Positions 25,328-35,308 are shown, numbered from the stretch's first letter. The stretch is DNA of 41,345 bases from Actinomycetes bacterium (GCA_021799615.1 JAJZAC010000012.1:1-41345); one strand, 5' to 3'. Numbers and translations: made by a program. The notes: generated from the letters alone by a model not told the origin.

Positions 25328-28300
25328 TCAGCCTGGCGGCAGGCCCCGACGGCGGCGGAGGACGGCCACCACCAGGGCGCCGGCCAGGAACACGGCGAAG
25401 ACCCCGCCGGCGCTCCCGAGCACGAGCGCGCCGGCGGAGATGCCCACCGACGCGAGGGGCGGCGAGAGGGGTCCCGGCGGGACGGGCGGGCCCGACGGCA
25501 GGGTGTAGCGGTCGGTCGAGCCCAGGGCGCCCAGGCGGAAGGCGCCTCCCGGGCCGACGGAGACGTCCGCGCCGCCGGGCACCAGCGCGCCGCCGTCGGG
25601 CATGGCGGCGCCGGCGGCGAAGGCCCGCGGCGCGCTCAGGTTCCCGGCCGGCGCCCAGGTGCCCGACACGGGGTCGTACCGCTCGGTCGACGACAGGGCG
25701 TGGCCGTCGTCCATGCCTCCGGCCACCAGCACCGCGCCGCCGGGCAGGGCCACCACGGCGGCAGCGGTCCTGGGCGTCGACATCCCGTCGGTCGCCGTCC
25801 ACGTGCCGGTCGCCGGATGGTACCGGTCGGCCACGGCCCCGTCGCCCACCACCAGCACGTCGCCGCCGGGCAGGGCCACGGCCGTGGCCATCATCCGCGG
25901 CTGGGTCATCGATCCGGCTGCCGACCACGACCGCGTCGCTGGGTCGAAGCGCTCGGCAGAGGCCAGCTCACCTCCCTGGTGGAACCCGCCCGCCACCAAC
26001 GCCCCGCCGCCGGGCAACGGTGCGGCGGCGGCGAAGGCCCGGGCCACCGACATCGGCGCGACCGATGACCAGGTTCCCCGGGCCGGGTCGTACAGCTCGG
26101 CCGAGGCAAGGGGCCGGTGCCCGACACCCGTCCCACCGGCCACCAGCACGTCGCCGTCACCGAGGAGCACGGCGGCGCCGAAGGCGCGGGCCACGCGGAG
26201 GGAGCCGGTGGCCGACCACGACCGAGTCGCCGGATGGTAGAGCTCGGCCGAGGCGAGCGGGGTGTGGTCGGCCCCCTCGCCCCCGGCGACGAGGACCGTC
26301 CCGTCGGCCAGGCGGACGGCGGCCGCACCCATGCGGGCACTGGCCATGGAACCGACCACCGTCCAGGCACCGGTCTTCGGGTCGTAAACCTGGGCGGTGG
26401 CCAGGACGCCCCCGGCGTCCACCCCTCCGGCCTGGAGGACGTCACCGCCGGTGAGCGCCACGGCCGACCCGTAGGCGGCGCCCGAGGCGAGGGGGCCCGT
26501 CCGCCCCCACGTGCCCACCTGGACCTGCGGCGGCCCGGCCGGAGCCAGGGTGGCACCGGGGGTGGCGGGTGTCGCCGGGTGGACGACTTCGCCGCCGGTC
26601 GACGGCGGCAGGGTGGAGATGGCGGCCCGGCCCGCCGTGCCCGACGGGGCTGTCGCCATCGGCACCGTCACCAGCCGGGCCGTCCCGGTCGGCGGCACCT
26701 GGTACGACACCAACTGGGCGATCTGCCCACCGGTCACCGGCACGGTGGCGGGCACCTGGTAGGCCGTCGAGATGCTGACCGAACCGTTGAACCCGAAGGT
26801 GATCGAGTAGCCGTCGGCTTCGAGGGTCACGCCGCTCGAGTCGATGGAGAAGCCGGTCTTGCCCAGGGTGAAGGACCCGCTCGTCCCCTCCCACTGGTAG
26901 TCGCACGGGTACGGGAAGAATCCCTCCCAGTAGCAGACCTGGGTGGGAACGTAGACGGAGACGCTGACGGAGATGCTCCCCCAGATGAAGGCGCTGATCC
27001 CGCCGGTGGAGATGTCGATCTCGACGTTGGCCGACAGGCCACCGCCGACCTGGAGCGCGGGTCCGATCTGCACACTGCCCGGCCCGAGGTTCAGTGCCCC
27101 GGTGAAGGCGAACTGGAACGACGGGGGCGACACCGAGGCGGCGATGGTGAGGCTGGTCGGTCCGATCGACAGCCCGCCCAAGGTGACGGTGCCGAGCGAT
27201 CCGGTGAAATCGATGCTCGGCGGACTGATGCCGATGTCGGCCAGCACGTCGATCGACACGCCGTCGATCGAGGCCTGGAACCCGAGACCGAGGCCGGCCG
27301 GGTAGACCGTCTGGCCGATGGTGGCCCCGTCGGGCGAGACGTACAGCGACGCGTAGTCGATCTGGAGCAGGCTGCCCTGGCCGAAGTAGGCCAGCGGCTC
27401 GAGCGCCGGCGTGCCCGAGTTCTTCGTCCCGATCGACAGGCTGAGCAGCAGCGGATCGAGGTTGAAGGCGAAGCTGATGGGTGCACCGTCCTGGTAGCCG
27501 ATGACGTCCGAGATCACCGACGGCAGCGAGGTGATGGTGCCGGCCAACCCGACGTTCACGAACGGCGGCGGACCCTCGGTCACACCGCCCTGCATCTGGG
27601 CGCACTGCACGGTCAGCCCGGGGATCCCGAACGCGTCCGTCCACGCGGTGCCGGTGGATGCCGTGCCGCACTGGCCCAGTGACAGGCTGACGTTCACCCC
27701 GGAGGTGCCCACCGTGAGCTGCCCGTCGACACCGACGCTCGATCCGGGATCGCCCGAGTACAGGGAGGGCAGGTTCAGCGTTGCCGTGAGCCCCACCCCG
27801 AAGCTCATCTGGCTGGAACTGACCTGGAGCTGCAGGTAGCCGGTGTCGAGGGCCAGGGAGACCCCGCCCGCCGAGAAGAGGGTGAGGCCCCCGGCGCCGA
27901 GGGACATGGAGATCCGCAGCGTGTAGACGTCGGTGGAGAAGTCGGCCTGGGCCAGTGCCACCAATCCTGACCCCGACGGGACGTCGATGCCGACCGCTGC
28001 CAAGGCGTTGGCCGCCGACTGCGGCAGCGTGACGGTGAGGGCGAAGTTCACCCCCTGATCCAGCGCGATCGTCCCCAGTGCCGGCACGCCGGTGGCGAAG
28101 TTCGGGTCTGCCTGGCTCGCGTAGTACACGTAGGCGTCGTTGCCGGCCGCGCCGAGCCACTGGGCCAGGTCGACGGCACCGCCGATGACGAACGACCCGC
28201 TCGAGCCGAAGTCGACGGTCACCGCCTGGCTGAAGGAACCGCCCGACGGCATCGACACGGTGAGCAGCACCGAACCGGCCACCGAGAACCCGGAACCGGA

Positions 28301-31300
28301 CTCGGTGATGACGACGGTGGGGGCGCCCACCGTCACGTGACCCCCCGCCGCCGTGAACCCCAGCTGGTCCAGCGTGGCCGACAGCTCGAGGCTGTGAGCG
28401 GTCAGGTCGAAGCAGCCGGACGCCGCCGACGACGCGGTGGCCGAGCCGAAGCTGGCCGACAGGCTTCCGGCGGCGGCGAGCCACAGGTCGCCGGGGTTCG
28501 CCACCGTGCACCCGGTCGGCGGGGCGGCGTTGCCCAGTTGCACCGAGCTCACCGCCAGGTCGACGCCGAGCGACAGGGAGAACAGCGGCGCACCGCCCTG
28601 GCCCGAGGCCGACAGGTCGAACGTCACCGGGCCGTTGTTGTCGGCGATGGTCCCCGAGACGACGGCGTCGATGGTCACGCCGGGTACGGGGGTCCACGGG
28701 GACGCTGCCGCCAGCGCCGCGGTCAGGCTCCAGTTCTGGAGCGAGGTGAGCGTGCCCGCCAGCGACAGCGACGTGAGCCCGGCCACCGACATCGTGCCGG
28801 CCACGGTCAGCCCGCTGGTGCCGAGATCCACGGTGACGTCGGAGAACGTGACGGGCACACCCGGGAACGGCGTCAACGGCCCCGCCACCGGACCGGGGCT
28901 GCACCCCGACGAGGTCGGGGAGCACGTGCCCACCTGAGCGGTGACCGGACCGCCAGCGGTGCGCGACACCGAACCGGCCAGGTCCACGGTGGCACCGAAG
29001 ACGGTGAGTCCGGTGACGGTGGCGGTGCCCGAGAAGCTGCCGTCGGTGGCCAGCGTCACGGTCATCGACACCACAGCGCTACGGGAGCCGGGAACCGGGA
29101 TGGTGCCGGCGACGGCCAGCGTGATGGCGTCCGACGCGTAGGTCAGCGAGGCGCTAGTGAGGGTCCCACCGCCGGGCAGCGCCAGGAACGGGAACCCGGA
29201 CGGGGCCGCCAGCTGGGCGGTGAACGTGGGCGACGAGCCGGGGGTCCACGAGGCGGCGAACGTGATCGCCCCTCCCGGCGGGAGCGTGAACCCGGCCTGC
29301 GACAGGGTCGATGCCAGCCCCGAGGGAACCTGCAGGGACGCGAAGGCGTTGAACCCCGGGGTCACGTCCACCGTGCCGAGGGCGGCGTCGCCGGTCGCCA
29401 CCCCGGTCACCGGTCCGGTGCTGTAGGCGAAGAACCCGGTGATCGGCACGCCCACGCCGGAGAAGTCCAACCCCCCGGCGGTGACGAGCAGGCTGCCTCC
29501 CGACACGGTGATCGACACGGTGGGCGCCGTCGCCAGCCCCAGCGCGGCGATCTGCGCGGTGGCCTGGCCGTGGACGGCGATCGACTGACCGACGCCGCCG
29601 GCGACGGCCAGGGCATCCACGGTCACGGTGAACCCGGTTGCGACGGTGACCGTCACCGGCGACGCCAGCGCCAGTGTCAACGCGCCGGTGTGGAGGTCGA
29701 CCGAGCCGTCGACACCCACGGTCAGGCCGCCCGCTCCCCCCACCGTCACCGACGCGTCGAGCAGGAGGGTCGGGTCGACCGGCGCGCCGGCACCGGCTGT
29801 CGCGTCACAGGTCGGTGCGACGCCGTAGGCGAGGGCCACACAGGTGACGGCCAGCGTGATGCCGGCCCCGGGGCTCCAGGTGAACAGCGGGCTCGTCGCA
29901 CCGGGCGTCCCCGCTTCGACGTCGTAGCTGACCGTTCCCGACGTGGTCATGGTCACCGATCCGGTGAAGCTCAGGCTGACCGACAGCGACGAGAAGGGAC
30001 TCCAGGTCACGGGGGACGACGACACCGTGAGGCTCCAGGTCCCGGCGGCGTAGCCACCGGCGAACGCCACCGTGGCGGGGCTGGACGAACCCCCGAGGAG
30101 CAGCGTGCCGGTGACGTGTAGCCCGCTGGAGGAGAGCGTCACCGTCACGTCCTCGATCCCGAGCCCGGGAACCGGGGTGATCGGCGAGGTGCCGATGCCC
30201 GACACGGTGATCGAGCCGGCGATGGCGCCGGACCCGCCGGTCCCCACGGCAACGGTCGCGTGGACCGGTCCGCCGACCAGCAGGTTGGCCAGGGTGGCCG
30301 CGCCGCTCGCCGAGACCGTGCCCCCCGACACGTCCACCGTGACGGTGGCCGTCACGTACGGGGAGGAGCCGGTGGCACTGGTGGGCGCGAGCGAGACGAC
30401 GAGCTGCTCCCCTGCGCCGGCCGCAGCGAACGACACGGCGAGGCCGTAGGAGACGGTGCCGTCCGGGTTGCCGAAGGGCAGCGCCGTACCGAGCGACGCG
30501 GTCAGCTGGCCGCTCGCTCCCGAGAAGGTGACCGAGGACACCGTCGAGCCGGTGAGGGTCACCGCGCTGATGCCGAAACACAGGCTGGCGGTGGGCGTCA
30601 AGGTCAGCGAGGCCGACGTGAGCTTCCACCCGGCCGGCAGGCCGGCCGTACCGGCATCGAGGCAGAGACGCGCGCCGCTCGGTCCGGCGGCGACATAGCC
30701 GCCGAGCCCGGACCCACTGAGCGTGCTGCCGAAGAGGGACAGGGTGCCTTGTGACAGCACGATATCGGACGCCTGTGTACAGGTTCCGGGAGCCGATGCC
30801 ACGAACGACATCCCGTCGGCACCGGTGCCGAACCCACCGCTGCCCAGCGAGAGGGAGCCGGCGCCCGCCGCCGTCCACAGCGCGTCGAAGGCTCCTGAGC
30901 ACGCACCGGTCGCCGTCGGGTACGACAGCGAGCTGGTCGACCCGACGAATTGCGCGTTCGAGGTCGGTGCGAAGGTGGCGGTGAACGAGGTGACGGCCGA
31001 CGGCGTGGCCACCGTGCAGGTGGCGGTGGACGAGCCGGACCCGGTGACCGCGACGAGCGCGAGACCGTTGCACGATGCGCCCCCGCCGGTGACGGTCACC
31101 GTTCCCGTCGGCGGGAGGACGCCCCCCGAGCCGGCCGCGTCGGCCACGCTGACCACCAGATCGGTCATGCCGACGGCGCTCGGATCGGGCACGGCGTTGA
31201 TCGCCGTCGAGGTCGGAGCGGCCCCGACGGTGACAGCGGACGAGCCGGTACTGCCGAGGAACGCCCCGCCGGCATCAGCGTAGGCCGCGCCGAACGTGTC

Positions 31301-34234
31301 GCCGCCGGCCGGTGGCTGGTACGAGGCCGAGCACACCGCCGTCCCGGCGGCGACGGCCACGTTCTGGCAGATGGTGGCACCGGCGGAGGTGACCGGAGAG
31401 CCGTTGACGGTGAAGTCGACGGTGCCCTCGCCGACCGTGCCGGCCGGCGAGGTCACGGTGGCCACGAGGAGCACGGGCTCCCCGTAGATGGGAGAGGCGA
31501 GGGGGGCGCCCGCGGCCGTCTCCAGGGAAACGGCGGTCGCGGTCGAGCCGCCGCCCACCACCACGTAGTAGGGGGCGGCGGCCGTGTTCGATGCCAGGGT
31601 CAGCGGGTCGGTGGCGTCCACGCCCGTGTCGTAGGTGGCGGTGACGGCCACGTTGCTGCCGGCCGGCGGGACGAACGTGCACGTGGCCGAGGCCACGCCC
31701 GCCGACGCCCCGGCCACCGGCGTGAGGCCGCTGCACGTGGCGCCCGAGGTCGCCGTGATGGTCGCCCCGTTCTGGGCGAAGGTGACCTTGCCGACGGGCT
31801 GTTGGGTACCGGCCGTGTCGGACACCGTGGCGGTGACGGTGATGGACGTCCCGGCGGACACGTGGACCGGGTGGACCTGGGTGTCCGACGGGCTGAGCAC
31901 CAGCGCCGTGGGATCGGGCCCGGGTGTGTAGGAGGCCGACACCGTCGACGGTCCCGACACGGTCCACAGCGAGCAACCCCCGGTGACCACCGTGCAGGCC
32001 GCCGCGGTGGCGCTGAACGAGATCGACGACAGCGCGGTCGGTCCCGACGGGATGGCACAGGTGGCGGCCGAGGTGTCGGGGCCGGTCGGGACCGGCACCA
32101 CGCCGGCGCACGACGCCGGCACGGCGAGGTCGGTGGACGGCGCCGTGGTGGCGAAGTCGACGGGGACGTCGGGGGCGACCCCGGTGTTCACGGTGTTGGT
32201 CTCGGTCACCACCAGCGCCAGGGGAACGGTCACGTCGCCGTTCCCGCCGGCGGGCTCGACGGCCAGCGACAGCGAGGCGGAGGCCGGCGTCACCGTGACG
32301 GTCGTGGTGCCGCTGCTCGTCGACGTCTGGGCGTCGCCGCCGTAGGAGGCGGTCACGGTGTTGTCGGTGTTCGAGGGGACGTACGTGCAGCTGCCGGCAG
32401 CGCCGTTGGAGGCGCTCACCGGCGCCGGGTTCGTCTGGCCCGATCCCGTACAGGCGATGGCCACGCCACCTGCCGAGTAGGTGACCGATCCCGGTGACGT
32501 GTCCGCCGACGGGATCCCGCTCACGACGGCCGACACCGTGGCCGAGCTTCCGTAGGCGGTCCCGGGCTGGGTGGCGGTGACCGCCGTCGACGTGGTCGCC
32601 TTGGCGACGTTGAGGGTCGTCGAGCCGCTGGACGGTGCGTTGGTCGAGTCGCCCTGGTAGGCGGCGGTGACCGTGTAGGCGCCGCCGTAGGTGGCCGTCG
32701 CCGAGAACGGTGGATCGGCCCACGTGCAGTTGACCGTCCCCGCTGCGCCAGCGGCGACGTTGAGGGGCCCGGCGGCGCACAGGGTGTACGTCGTGGTGCC
32801 GTCGGTCGCCGAGAACTGGACCGTCCCGGTGAGCGCGCCCGACGCGTAGGCCGCCGGGGTGACCGTCGCCGAGAGGGGGATCGACGGCGTCCCCGTGCCG
32901 GACACCGTTCCCGACGTCACCGTGGTCGTCGTCGGATCCGTGGTACCGGTCACGGAGGCGGTACCCGAACCGGAGGAGAGCACACCGTCACCCGAGTAGC
33001 TGGCGGTCACGGTGTTGGTCCCGATCGCGCTGATCATGCCCGGCCCCTGGGGGACGGCGCAGGTCGCCACGCCGCTTACGATGCTGGCTCCCGAGCACAG
33101 GATCGCCCCCGTGGTCGAGTCGGTGAAGGTGACGGTGCCGAGCGGGCTGTAGCCCGGTTGAGCCGGATCGGACACCGTGGCGGTGATGGACGTCGCCGAG
33201 CCCACCGGCACCGACGACGGTGCGGCCACCGAGATCGACGGCGCCGTGAGCCCCCACGAGAGCGTGGCCGCACCGTTACCGGAGTTCACTCCCGGGTTGT
33301 TGGCGGCGACGGCGACAGCCGGGACGGCGCCGCTCGATCCACCGCCGCCACCGCCGCCGCCGCCGTAGCCGTCGCCGCTCGATCCCCCGCCGCCCCCGCC
33401 ATACCAGCCGCCACCCCCGCCGCCACCGCCGCCGATGCCGGTCACCACCGACGAGCTGCCACCGTCGCCGCCGTAGCCCTGGGCGCCACCGCCGCCGCCA
33501 CCGCCGGAGCACCCGGCGCTGCCACCCGACCCCCCGTAGCTCGGTCCGGCGCCGCCGCCGGCGCCGCCCGTGCACGACGAGCCGCCACCGCCGCCACCGC
33601 CACTGCCGGTGGCGCCCCCACCGGATCCGCCGGCCGCGCCCCCACCCGAGCAGAACCCGCTGCACCCGGCCACCGTCCCGTTGCCGCTGCAGCCGCCACC
33701 GCCGCCCGCTCCCGCGATCATCACGCCGCCGACCCACAGCTCGGTCCCGCCACCGCCGCTGCATCCGTTGTTCGAACTGCCCGAGCCGCCGGCTCCGCCG
33801 TCGGGATAGGTCCGCGACGTCGAGCCCGAGCCGGCTCCCCCCACCTTCACCGTCACCGTGGTCGACGCCGCACCACTGAGGCTCCACTGGCCGGTGATCT
33901 CACCGCCGTTGCCGCCGCCGCCGCCCTGGCCGCCCTTCAGGTCGATCGTGACCGACGTGATGGGGGACGGCACCGTCAGCGACTGGTCGCCGCCCGAGTA
34001 GGAGAACGAACAGGTGACCAGCGAGCCGCTGGACGAGCAGGCGGCGGGCAGCCCCCCGACGGACACCGTCTGCGCATGGATGGGAGCGGCGGGGGCAGCA
34101 CCTGCCGTAGCCGGGGCCTGGACGGGTGCACCCACGACCGAGGCGACCGACGCAGCCGCGACCATCGACGCAAGGAAGGCATGGGAAGCGCGGCGGAGCC
34201 ACCACGAGAAGCCGGTCCCCGAACCCCTACCCAC
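25328..34234 (-). CDS. giant secreted, membrane-anchored multidomain protein (~2968 aa)
   Basis: One frame runs 8.9 kb. I place the start at GTG 34234 (VGRGSGTGFSWWLRRASHAF) because further upstream the frame enters the TetR gene. Order of parts: signal peptide (~15-45); Gly-rich region (~100-300) with long GGGG runs, like the Gly_rich domain of surface proteins; Ig-like BIG_3/Ig_5 repeats (~330-1080; for example PLGTVTFTDSTTGA, NTVTASYSGDG); a long beta-repeat region (~1110-2550) in which a PG..DVTV.L..SGL.V.GT module recurs (SPITPVPGLGIEDVTVTLSS, PLTPFPGVPVTFSDVTVDLG); six to seven Kelch blades (~2580-2900; LVAGG...LASAELYDPATRSW); and a C-terminal transmembrane helix with an RRRRGLPPG basic tail. 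It is probably a surface adhesin or matrix protein. No catalytic motif was seen. It lies 76 bp downstream of the TetR gene. Confidence 0.85.
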   Translation of the reverse strand: MGRGSGTGFSWWLRRASHAFLASMVAAASVASVVGAPVQAPATAGAAPAAPIHAQTVSVGGLPAACSSSGSLVTCSFSYSGGDQSLTVPSPITSVTIDLKGGQGGGGGNGGEITGQWSLSGAASTTVTVKVGGAGSGSTSRTYPDGGAGGSGSSNNGCSGGGGTELWVGGVMIAGAGGGGGCSGNGTVAGCSGFCSGGGAAGGSGGGATGSGGGGGGGSSCTGGAGGGAGPSYGGSGGSAGCSGGGGGGGAQGYGGDGGSSSVVTGIGGGGGGGGGWYGGGGGGSSGDGYGGGGGGGGGSSGAVPAVAVAANNPGVNSGNGAATLSWGLTAPSISVAAPSSVPVGSATSITATVSDPAQPGYSPLGTVTFTDSTTGAILCSGASIVSGVATCAVPQGPGMISAIGTNTVTASYSGDGVLSSGSGTASVTGTTDPTTTTVTSGTVSGTGTPSIPLSATVTPAAYASGALTGTVQFSATDGTTTYTLCAAGPLNVAAGAAGTVNCTWADPPFSATATYGGAYTVTAAYQGDSTNAPSSGSTTLNVAKATTSTAVTATQPGTAYGSSATVSAVVSGIPSADTSPGSVTYSAGGVAIACTGSGQTNPAPVSASNGAAGSCTYVPSNTDNTVTASYGGDAQTSTSSGTTTVTVTPASASLSLAVEPAGGNGDVTVPLALVVTETNTVNTGVAPDVPVDFATTAPSTDLAVPASCAGVVPVPTGPDTSAATCAIPSGPTALSSISFSATAAACTVVTGGCSLWTVSGPSTVSASYTPGPDPTALVLSPSDTQVHPVHVSAGTSITVTATVSDTAGTQQPVGKVTFAQNGATITATSGATCSGLTPVAGASAGVASATCTFVPPAGSNVAVTATYDTGVDATDPLTLASNTAAAPYYVVVGGGSTATAVSLETAAGAPLASPIYGEPVLLVATVTSPAGTVGEGTVDFTVNGSPVTSAGATICQNVAVAAGTAVCSASYQPPAGGDTFGAAYADAGGAFLGSTGSSAVTVGAAPTSTAINAVPDPSAVGMTDLVVSVADAAGSGGVLPPTGTVTVTGGGASCNGLALVAVTGSGSSTATCTVATPSAVTSFTATFAPTSNAQFVGSTSSLSYPTATGACSGAFDALWTAAGAGSLSLGSGGFGTGADGMSFVASAPGTCTQASDIVLSQGTLSLFGSTLSGSGLGGYVAAGPSGARLCLDAGTAGLPAGWKLTSASLTLTPTASLCFGISAVTLTGSTVSSVTFSGASGQLTASLGTALPFGNPDGTVSYGLAVSFAAAGAGEQLVVSLAPTSATGSSPYVTATVTVDVSGGTVSASGAATLANLLVGGPVHATVAVGTGGSGAIAGSITVSGIGTSPITPVPGLGIEDVTVTLSSSGLHVTGTLLLGGSSSPATVAFAGGYAAGTWSLTVSSSPVTWSPFSSLSVSLSFTGSVTMTTSGTVSYDVEAGTPGATSPLFTWSPGAGITLAVTCVALAYGVAPTCDATAGAGAPVDPTLLLDASVTVGGAGGLTVGVDGSVDLHTGALTLALASPVTVTVATGFTVTVDALAVAGGVGQSIAVHGQATAQIAALGLATAPTVSITVSGGSLLVTAGGLDFSGVGVPITGFFAYSTGPVTGVATGDAALGTVDVTPGFNAFASLQVPSGLASTLSQAGFTLPPGGAITFAASWTPGSSPTFTAQLAAPSGFPFLALPGGGTLTSASLTYASDAITLAVAGTIPVPGSRSAVVSMTVTLATDGSFSGTATVTGLTVFGATVDLAGSVSRTAGGPVTAQVGTCSPTSSGCSPGPVAGPLTPFPGVPVTFSDVTVDLGTSGLTVAGTMSVAGLTSLSLAGTLTSLQNWSLTAALAAASPWTPVPGVTIDAVVSGTIADNNGPVTFDLSASGQGGAPLFSLSLGVDLAVSSVQLGNAAPPTGCTVANPGDLWLAAAGSLSASFGSATASSAASGCFDLTAHSLELSATLDQLGFTAAGGHVTVGAPTVVITESGSGFSVAGSVLLTVSMPSGGSFSQAVTVDFGSSGSFVIGGAVDLAQWLGAAGNDAYVYYASQADPNFATGVPALGTIALDQGVNFALTVTLPQSAANALAAVGIDVPSGSGLVALAQADFSTDVYTLRISMSLGAGGLTLFSAGGVSLALDTGYLQLQVSSSQMSFGVGLTATLNLPSLYSGDPGSSVGVDGQLTVGTSGVNVSLSLGQCGTASTGTAWTDAFGIPGLTVQCAQMQGGVTEGPPPFVNVGLAGTITSLPSVISDVIGYQDGAPISFAFNLDPLLLSLSIGTKNSGTPALEPLAYFGQGSLLQIDYASLYVSPDGATIGQTVYPAGLGLGFQASIDGVSIDVLADIGISPPSIDFTGSLGTVTLGGLSIGPTSLTIAASVSPPSFQFAFTGALNLGPGSVQIGPALQVGGGLSANVEIDISTGGISAFIWGSISVSVSVYVPTQVCYWEGFFPYPCDYQWEGTSGSFTLGKTGFSIDSSGVTLEADGYSITFGFNGSVSISTAYQVPATVPVTGGQIAQLVSYQVPPTGTARLVTVPMATAPSGTAGRAAISTLPPSTGGEVVHPATPATPGATLAPAGPPQVQVGTWGRTGPLASGAAYGSAVALTGGDVLQAGGVDAGGVLATAQVYDPKTGAWTVVGSMASARMGAAAVRLADGTVLVAGGEGADHTPLASAELYHPATRSWSATGSLRVARAFGAAVLLGDGDVLVAGGTGVGHRPLASAELYDPARGTWSSVAPMSVARAFAAAAPLPGGGALVAGGFHQGGELASAERFDPATRSWSAAGSMTQPRMMATAVALPGGDVLVVGDGAVADRYHPATGTWTATDGMSTPRTAAAVVALPGGAVLVAGGMDDGHALSSTERYDPVSGTWAPAGNLSAPRAFAAGAAMPDGGALVPGGADVSVGPGGAFRLGALGSTDRYTLPSGPPVPPGPLSPPLASVGISAGALVLGSAGGVFAVFLAGALVVAVLRRRRGLPPG

Positions 34235-34310
34235 GACAAAAACAATAACGCGTTCTTGGTGCCACGTGCCGGGTGACGCCCCCTGGGTGATCCGGGCCGG
34301 AGATCGGGGG

Positions 34311-35192
34311 TCAGCCGGGCGGCCGACGGCGCGAGGTAGCCGGGCGCGTCGTGGCCTGGCCCGGGGTGGCCGTTCCCTTGCCGGTCTCCGCGCCGCTGCC
34401 CGGAGGGGACGGGGCGCGCCGGGCGGCCCGGGCCCGGTCGGCCGTGGCCGACAGCGAGGCTCGTCGGGCGGCGGCGGCGCCCCCACCCACCACCGGACCC
34501 GTCCTCGGCGGTGGTGGCGCGGCACCGGGGACCGCTGCGCCCTCGGGAGCGCTGCGCCCGGTCACCGCCCACAGGAGCATGCGGGCCTGGGTGTCGACCA
34601 GCGCGGCGGTGCGGATCCCCCAGAATTCGAAGCCGTAGCGATGGGCGGCGACCTGGGCCAGCGTCGCCACCATGGTGCCTGCCACCGCCATGGCGTCGGC
34701 GCCGGCCGGTGACCCGGCGGGACCGCTCTCGGTCGTGATGACCCGGGCCAGGGTGACGGTCAGCGCGTTGAGTGCCCGTACCCGCAACCCCTGGAACCGC
34801 AGGTCGCCTTCGACGGTGGTCAGCTCGACCACCCGGAACACCGCCTTGTTCCGCTCCCAGTAGGCCATGAAGCCTTCGATCACGCCGACGGCCGTCGCCC
34901 ACCCGGCCGCCTCGGACCAGTCACCCTCGACCAGCCCGGCCAGTTCGCTGGCCCCTTCGACAAGCTCCTCGGCAAGCACGGTGATCGCCGCCTCGACGTT
35001 CTCGAAGTACTGGTAGAAGGTGGCCGGCGAGGTCCCCGCCTGGCGGGCGATGTCGATGACCTTGACCGACCGCCACGGGGTGGCGACCAGCAGCTCGGCC
35101 GTGGTCTCGAGGAGCCGCTGGCGTGTCGCCCGCCCGCGCCGGCCGGGGACGCGCCCGTCGGTGGTAGCGATCGGCTCGGGGTCAGAGGCCAT
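34311..35192 (-). CDS. TetR-family regulator with long disordered tail
   Basis: This 293-residue TetR protein has an N-terminal HTH (~20-65) with VKVIDIARQAGTSPATFYQY and a helical ligand domain to ~205. The last ~85 residues are Pro/Ala/Arg-rich and probably disordered, unusual for the family (about 200 aa). A TGAC-N5-GTCAG site lies 24 bp before the ATG, with TACGAT (35206-35201) as a -10, so the gene is probably leaderless and self-controlled. The same site precedes four other operons in the window, making this the best candidate for their regulator. It may be co-transcribed with the giant gene downstream. The ligand could be an acyl-CoA, which is inference. Confidence 0.88.
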   Translation of the reverse strand: MASDPEPIATTDGRVPGRRGRATRQRLLETTAELLVATPWRSVKVIDIARQAGTSPATFYQYFENVEAAITVLAEELVEGASELAGLVEGDWSEAAGWATAVGVIEGFMAYWERNKAVFRVVELTTVEGDLRFQGLRVRALNALTVTLARVITTESGPAGSPAGADAMAVAGTMVATLAQVAAHRYGFEFWGIRTAALVDTQARMLLWAVTGRSAPEGAAVPGAAPPPPRTGPVVGGGAAAARRASLSATADRARAARRAPSPPGSGAETGKGTATPGQATTRPATSRRRPPG

Positions 35193-35216
35193 GCACGGTC
35201 ATCGTACCGAGCAACG

Positions 35217-35231
35217 GTGACCCGGCGTCAG
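35217..35231 (-). promoter_or_regulatory. TGAC-N5-GTCAG operator of the TetR gene
   Basis: On the gene strand the site reads CTGACGCCGGGTCAC, matching (C)TGAC-N5-GTCA(G) with one terminal mismatch and the same ATCTGAC left flank as the thiolase site. It lies 24 bp before ATG 35192. The similar placement (20-24 bp) at three genes supports a real site. Confidence 0.55.
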
Positions 35232-35260
35232 ATCTCCGGCCGCATGGCCCGGCCGGCCGT

Positions 35261-35290
35261 CCTCCGGCCCCCGCCGGCGGGGGCCGGAGG
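35261..35290 (-). terminator. perfect 30-bp palindromic hairpin
   Basis: CCTCCGGCCCCCGCC is followed directly by its exact complement. It lies 18 bp downstream of the stop of the minus-strand acetoacetate-decarboxylase-like gene and upstream of the TetR promoter. It should insulate the two genes. There is no T-run. Confidence 0.6.
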
Positions 35291-35308
35291 TGCTCGGAGC
35301 TGGCCGCG

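Noticed and set aside
28337-32497. Long plus-strand frames opposite the giant gene
   Set aside because: They are low-complexity Arg/Gly shadow frames with no domains or ribosome sites.
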